Assembly: GCA_938022935.1 (NCBI GenBank)
Contig: CALIHL010000131.1
Span: 1 to 56,950, forward strand
Reading direction: 5' to 3'
From: an uncultured Saprospiraceae bacterium
GTDB lineage: Bacteria; Bacteroidota; Bacteroidia; Chitinophagales; Saprospiraceae
DNA: 56,950 nt
Both the position numbers and the translations under genes were made by a program. Each line of letters begins with the position of its first letter. Within the stretch, counting starts at the first letter, position 1. A model generated the notes under the pieces. It searched no databases and had not been told where the DNA came from. It saw only the letters and a program-made list of their open reading frames with translations. Positions 55,601 to 56,950 of this stretch are shown here, in pieces.

Positions 55601-55869
55601 AGAATGGTTGTCAGGTAATGTTTGAAGATCTGGAGTTTTCACCAGAATGTACTGATCTACCTCCTTCTGGATTATGTGAGGGTCGATCAATCATCTCACC
55701 TGATGGCGATCGAGTCAATGACTTGTTCATTATACCATGTGTTAATGATCCAGAGAATCAACCGAACAGCTTAGCAGTATTTGATAGATGGGGTAACTGT
55801 GTGATGGAAGCCAATAACTACACCAATGACTGGGATGGTACAGATATGTCAGGTAGCCCGCTTCCATAA
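52642..55869 (+). CDS. Secreted protein with four cohesin-like domains and SprB-like repeats; T9SS type B domain cut by a stop codon
   Basis: As read, 1075 residues. Signal peptide 1-21 (MNKVLLACLLSLSVMFTAKA). Four tandem cohesin-like modules at about 22-165, 179-315, 321-458 and 465-600 share the pattern (F/L)xW/FDP(A/S)V followed by L-F-E-(L/M)-C-F. SprB-like repeats lie from about 611 to 990 (YMWSGGLPPNPTVTGLGPATY, YLWSNGETTSTISGLAPGEY). A T9SS type B (gliding-motility-associated, CHU_C) domain begins near residue 1000: ISPDGDRVNDLFIIP, LAVFDRWGNCVMEANNY, NDWDGTDMSGSPLP. It stops there at TAA, although the same frame continues with the expected end of the domain (55870-55950). As it stands, the protein should lack an intact secretion signal. 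A PorP/SprF gene follows. Confidence 0.87.
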   Translation: MNKVLLACLLSLSVMFTAKAQVEFSFGSDSLSTPGGTVDVDVLISGFDDIISMQLSFNWDASVYSFNSIENVTNDLDAFDGGSIGTPDNAVVVQDGQLTLSWSGPNTAPRTLPDGTRLFTLRLNGVGSLCGSTQIQISNTPRVIEVVNNDFEILDATATGGNLAIYDSSCEGNNGGGDDLSFTLGNVTASQGETICIPVTADNFNNIFSFQTGLNWDPSVLRFTEIRDGGLQSVNANDALKDQGSINILWLFDQSAVTLANGTTLFEMCFEVVGSSGQGTSVRFVDNQDFPIEIANADGRVTDFSINDATFTVGGSGSTGVGLIAGDISTGGAGSICIPITTRDFDVIGAFQAGVTFDPAVLRYTGVNQGGLSGVDIGDADSGSGQLKVLWQADFSTPSVTLADNTVLFELCFDVIGAEGTSSAIAFASLQDFPIEFSSEIGQALEFFVNPGRISVTGMNTGGGDLSMSLSSATISAGQTACLDVTVTGFQGIQGMGFAFQWDPAAVSFTEVRNFNLPSLGSSQFVPSGNNRLRVLWNPTSAQSVADGTSIFQLCFSAPNPCTVAGSSVSFISDNIPIEIIGPNNEVLDVDLNNGNISVTGCGGTVGGDLDISLVEVRQPTCNNNTNGGVTVDFPNAVGTVMCLWTRVSDQRQITLNCNLLSAPGETYELTASDQGGNSGSTTVTLANPAPIVIESDILGDACAGTGQISLRVSGGTTASGAYQYMWSGGLPPNPTVTGLGPATYRVTVTDDNGCAQVADIVLQGDNIAVSPVVTNSSDPNMPNGSIALNPGAGATLTYLWSNGETTSTISGLAPGEYSVEISAGDGCMSTQTFTVSEGFISGSNIVDAVTSRYNGFGVSCNGASDGILDGMVQGGCDDGAIEIRLNGDVVTLPVNNLPAGEHTISIADACGNVFEETFMIEEPDAIVLDSFDEVRCPTGSNNGILRLNLTGGTGVYSLTPSVGTQSTDNEIEGVGSDPITVVVQDENGCQVMFEDLEFSPECTDLPPSGLCEGRSIISPDGDRVNDLFIIPCVNDPENQPNSLAVFDRWGNCVMEANNYTNDWDGTDMSGSPLP
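52705..54441 (+). repeat. Four tandem cohesin-like modules (coding repeat)
   Basis: Four units of about 140 codons, divergent at the DNA level but aligned by protein motifs: LSFNWDASVYSF, TGLNWDPSVLRF, AGVTFDPAVLRY and FAFQWDPAAVSF, each followed about 50 residues later by TRLFTLRL, TTLFEMCF, TVLFELCF or TSIFQLCF. Units 2-4 are most alike, and all end in a short PIE(I/F) strand or its equivalent. Confidence 0.75.
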
Positions 55870-55950
55870 GGTGGATATATGTGGGTGTTGACTACAGGAG
55901 GTGCAGGGTCACGAGATTTATTTAGAGGAACAGTTTCAATATTAAGATAA
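55870..55950 (+). pseudogene. In-frame C-terminal end of the T9SS type B domain, separated by TAA
   Basis: Directly after the TAA at 55867-55869, the same frame encodes 26 residues beginning GGYMWVL and ending GTVSILR, then TAA at 55948-55950. This is the normal end of a CHU_C domain, in which the position of the stop is usually Glu or Asp (PLP-E-G-x-Y). A single change GAA to TAA would explain it. Confidence 0.8.
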
Positions 55951-55991
55951 CCGCCAAACCTTAATTGGATACAATTTTTGAAAGGACAATT

Positions 55992-56915
55992 ATGAAGAAA
56001 TTATATATAGCCTTTATATTACTTTTCTTGTCAGCATCTATGCTTACGGGTCAAAGTAGATTATTTGGTGAGCGTTCTGTCTTTACTCAGTACCACTTGA
56101 CTCCGTTCTTACTGCACCCAGGCGCAACAGGTCAGAACGACTATAGCCAGGTGATCGGTATCTATCGCAATACTTGGGCGACCTTCCCTGGTTCTCCAAG
56201 AACATTCGCTTTTGGATACGATGGAGCCATAGGCAATAGAATCGGCCTTGGTATCATCGGTATGAGCGACAGCTATGCTGCTTTTGGTACAAGCAAAGGG
56301 ATATTGAACTTGTCATATACTATAGACTCTCCTAAGAATAAACTAGGCTTTGGTATCTCTGGCGAATATGTCCAACATAGGTTAAGTAACAATGAGCTAC
56401 TCAACTCTCTTGTTGATCGATCTGATCAGGAGATTGTAGAAAGATTAGATGGCTACTCTTATTTGGATGCAAGTATCGGTGTCTATGGATTATATGATGG
56501 TAAGATCAGTTATGGACTTACTCTTCCATCGATTATTAGTCAGAAGCTAAGTGGTGATGGTGATAGTCAGGATTCAGAGATAGGGTTTATAGCTTCATTA
56601 GGCTACAGATTAGATATACCTAATAAGGATATAACATTTGAGCCATCGATATACGCTAAGAAGTTATTATATGTACCATTTCACGTAGATATCAACTTGA
56701 AAGCTGACTTTCTTAATGAGCAGTTGACAGCTGGTATCACAGGTTCAGTAGGTGGTGAAAAAAGAATAGGCTTCTTAATCGGTACTCAAGTAAGCAACTT
56801 CGGTTTCCACTACTCGTATAACCTATCGCTTCACAAGTTTCAGCAATACAACAATGGCTCTCATGAGCTTTCATTGAAGCTACGCCTACAACCTTATCAG
56901 AAGTCGGAAGGGTAG
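55992..56915 (+). CDS. PorP/SprF-family type IX secretion membrane protein
   Basis: The start is taken at the ATG at 55992 (MKKLYIAFILLFLSASMLTG, a clean signal peptide) rather than an ATG nine codons earlier. The 307-residue outer-membrane barrel has the family opening SVFTQYHLTPFLLHPGATGQNDYSQVIGIYRNTW (seen as FTQYHLTPFLLHPGATG and YRNTWATFPGSPRTF), alternating strands such as IGLGIIGMSD and KLGFGISGEYVQHRL, and a strand-rich end. SprF-like proteins are paired with large type-B CTD substrates and help their export or surface attachment. Here the gene follows the cohesin-type B CTD gene, 41 bases after the restored stop, as expected for a substrate/partner pair. Confidence 0.92.
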   Translation: MKKLYIAFILLFLSASMLTGQSRLFGERSVFTQYHLTPFLLHPGATGQNDYSQVIGIYRNTWATFPGSPRTFAFGYDGAIGNRIGLGIIGMSDSYAAFGTSKGILNLSYTIDSPKNKLGFGISGEYVQHRLSNNELLNSLVDRSDQEIVERLDGYSYLDASIGVYGLYDGKISYGLTLPSIISQKLSGDGDSQDSEIGFIASLGYRLDIPNKDITFEPSIYAKKLLYVPFHVDINLKADFLNEQLTAGITGSVGGEKRIGFLIGTQVSNFGFHYSYNLSLHKFQQYNNGSHELSLKLRLQPYQKSEG

Positions 56916-56950
56916 TTCTTATGGGTATTTAGGTGCCTCTGTTCTGATGT

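Overview
The window looks like a stretch of chromosome from a member of the Bacteroidota, most likely the Saprospiria/Saprospirales. The evidence is type IX secretion (T9SS) sorting domains of both type A and type B, a PorP/SprF-family protein, SprB-like repeats, a dockerin-like module of the kind common in Saprospiraceae surface proteins, a Rho factor with the long charged insertion seen in Bacteroidota, a BBP2-type porin, and the Bacteroidota -7 element TAnnTTTG upstream of some genes. Base composition is moderately AT-rich and even along the window. I see no rRNA, tRNA, CRISPR array, insertion sequence, integrase or phage gene. Most of the window is vertically inherited housekeeping DNA; the secreted-protein block at the right end is the accessory part.

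Layout. (1) 1-4170, plus strand: a compact operon for exported proteins: a SUMF1-type lipoprotein-like protein (5' end cut by the window), ApbE flavin transferase, a Tat-exported Gfo/Idh/MocA oxidoreductase and a Tat-exported sugar isomerase/epimerase-like TIM barrel. An FKBP-type lipoprotein follows. (2) 4771-7709, minus: a soluble FAD oxidoreductase and a membrane polyferredoxin, a likely two-gene electron-transfer unit. (3) 8038-13665: a tiny exported protein that is almost only a T9SS sorting domain, then a minus-strand run GH13 lipoprotein - OsmC - sulfhydrylase - MetX - CvfB, partly with overlapping stop/start codons. (4) 13794-25110: FMN glutamate-synthase-like protein, RecQ, AroQ, a hypothetical protein, RnpA, RpmH (51 aa), Rho, SerRS, a YugP-type metallopeptidase and a large helical protein of unknown function. 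(5) 25260-34516: a nitrogen-assimilation block, PII - Amt - BBP2-type porin - GltB - GltD, with strong terminators and a perfect 18-bp palindrome in front of gltB. (6) 34558-45374: Frr, LpxH, a small lipoprotein-like orphan with a perfect 30-bp palindrome in front of it, a SulP bicarbonate/sulfate-type transporter with a beta-carbonic anhydrase, SDR, Prs, an M19 dipeptidase lipoprotein, an EamA transporter, a PASTA protein and a MATE transporter. (7) 45592-56915: a T9SS-exported animal-type haem peroxidase, a LuxR-type regulator with a degenerate receiver domain, a 1311-residue dockerin-bearing T9SS type A protein, a 1075-residue protein with four cohesin-like modules plus SprB-like repeats, and a PorP/SprF protein.

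The most notable observations are in region 7. The cohesin-rich protein ends at a TAA codon inside its T9SS type B domain, yet the same frame continues for 26 codons that read exactly like the missing end of that domain. This is a single-base nonsense change, a sequencing error, or readthrough. The gene directly upstream carries a dockerin-like module, so the two neighbours may form an extracellular cohesin-dockerin pair delivered by the T9SS. The regulator before them has Glu at the phospho-acceptor position. Four long inverted repeats in promoter regions (7868, 28457, 36033, 45466) are candidate operators with no assigned regulator.
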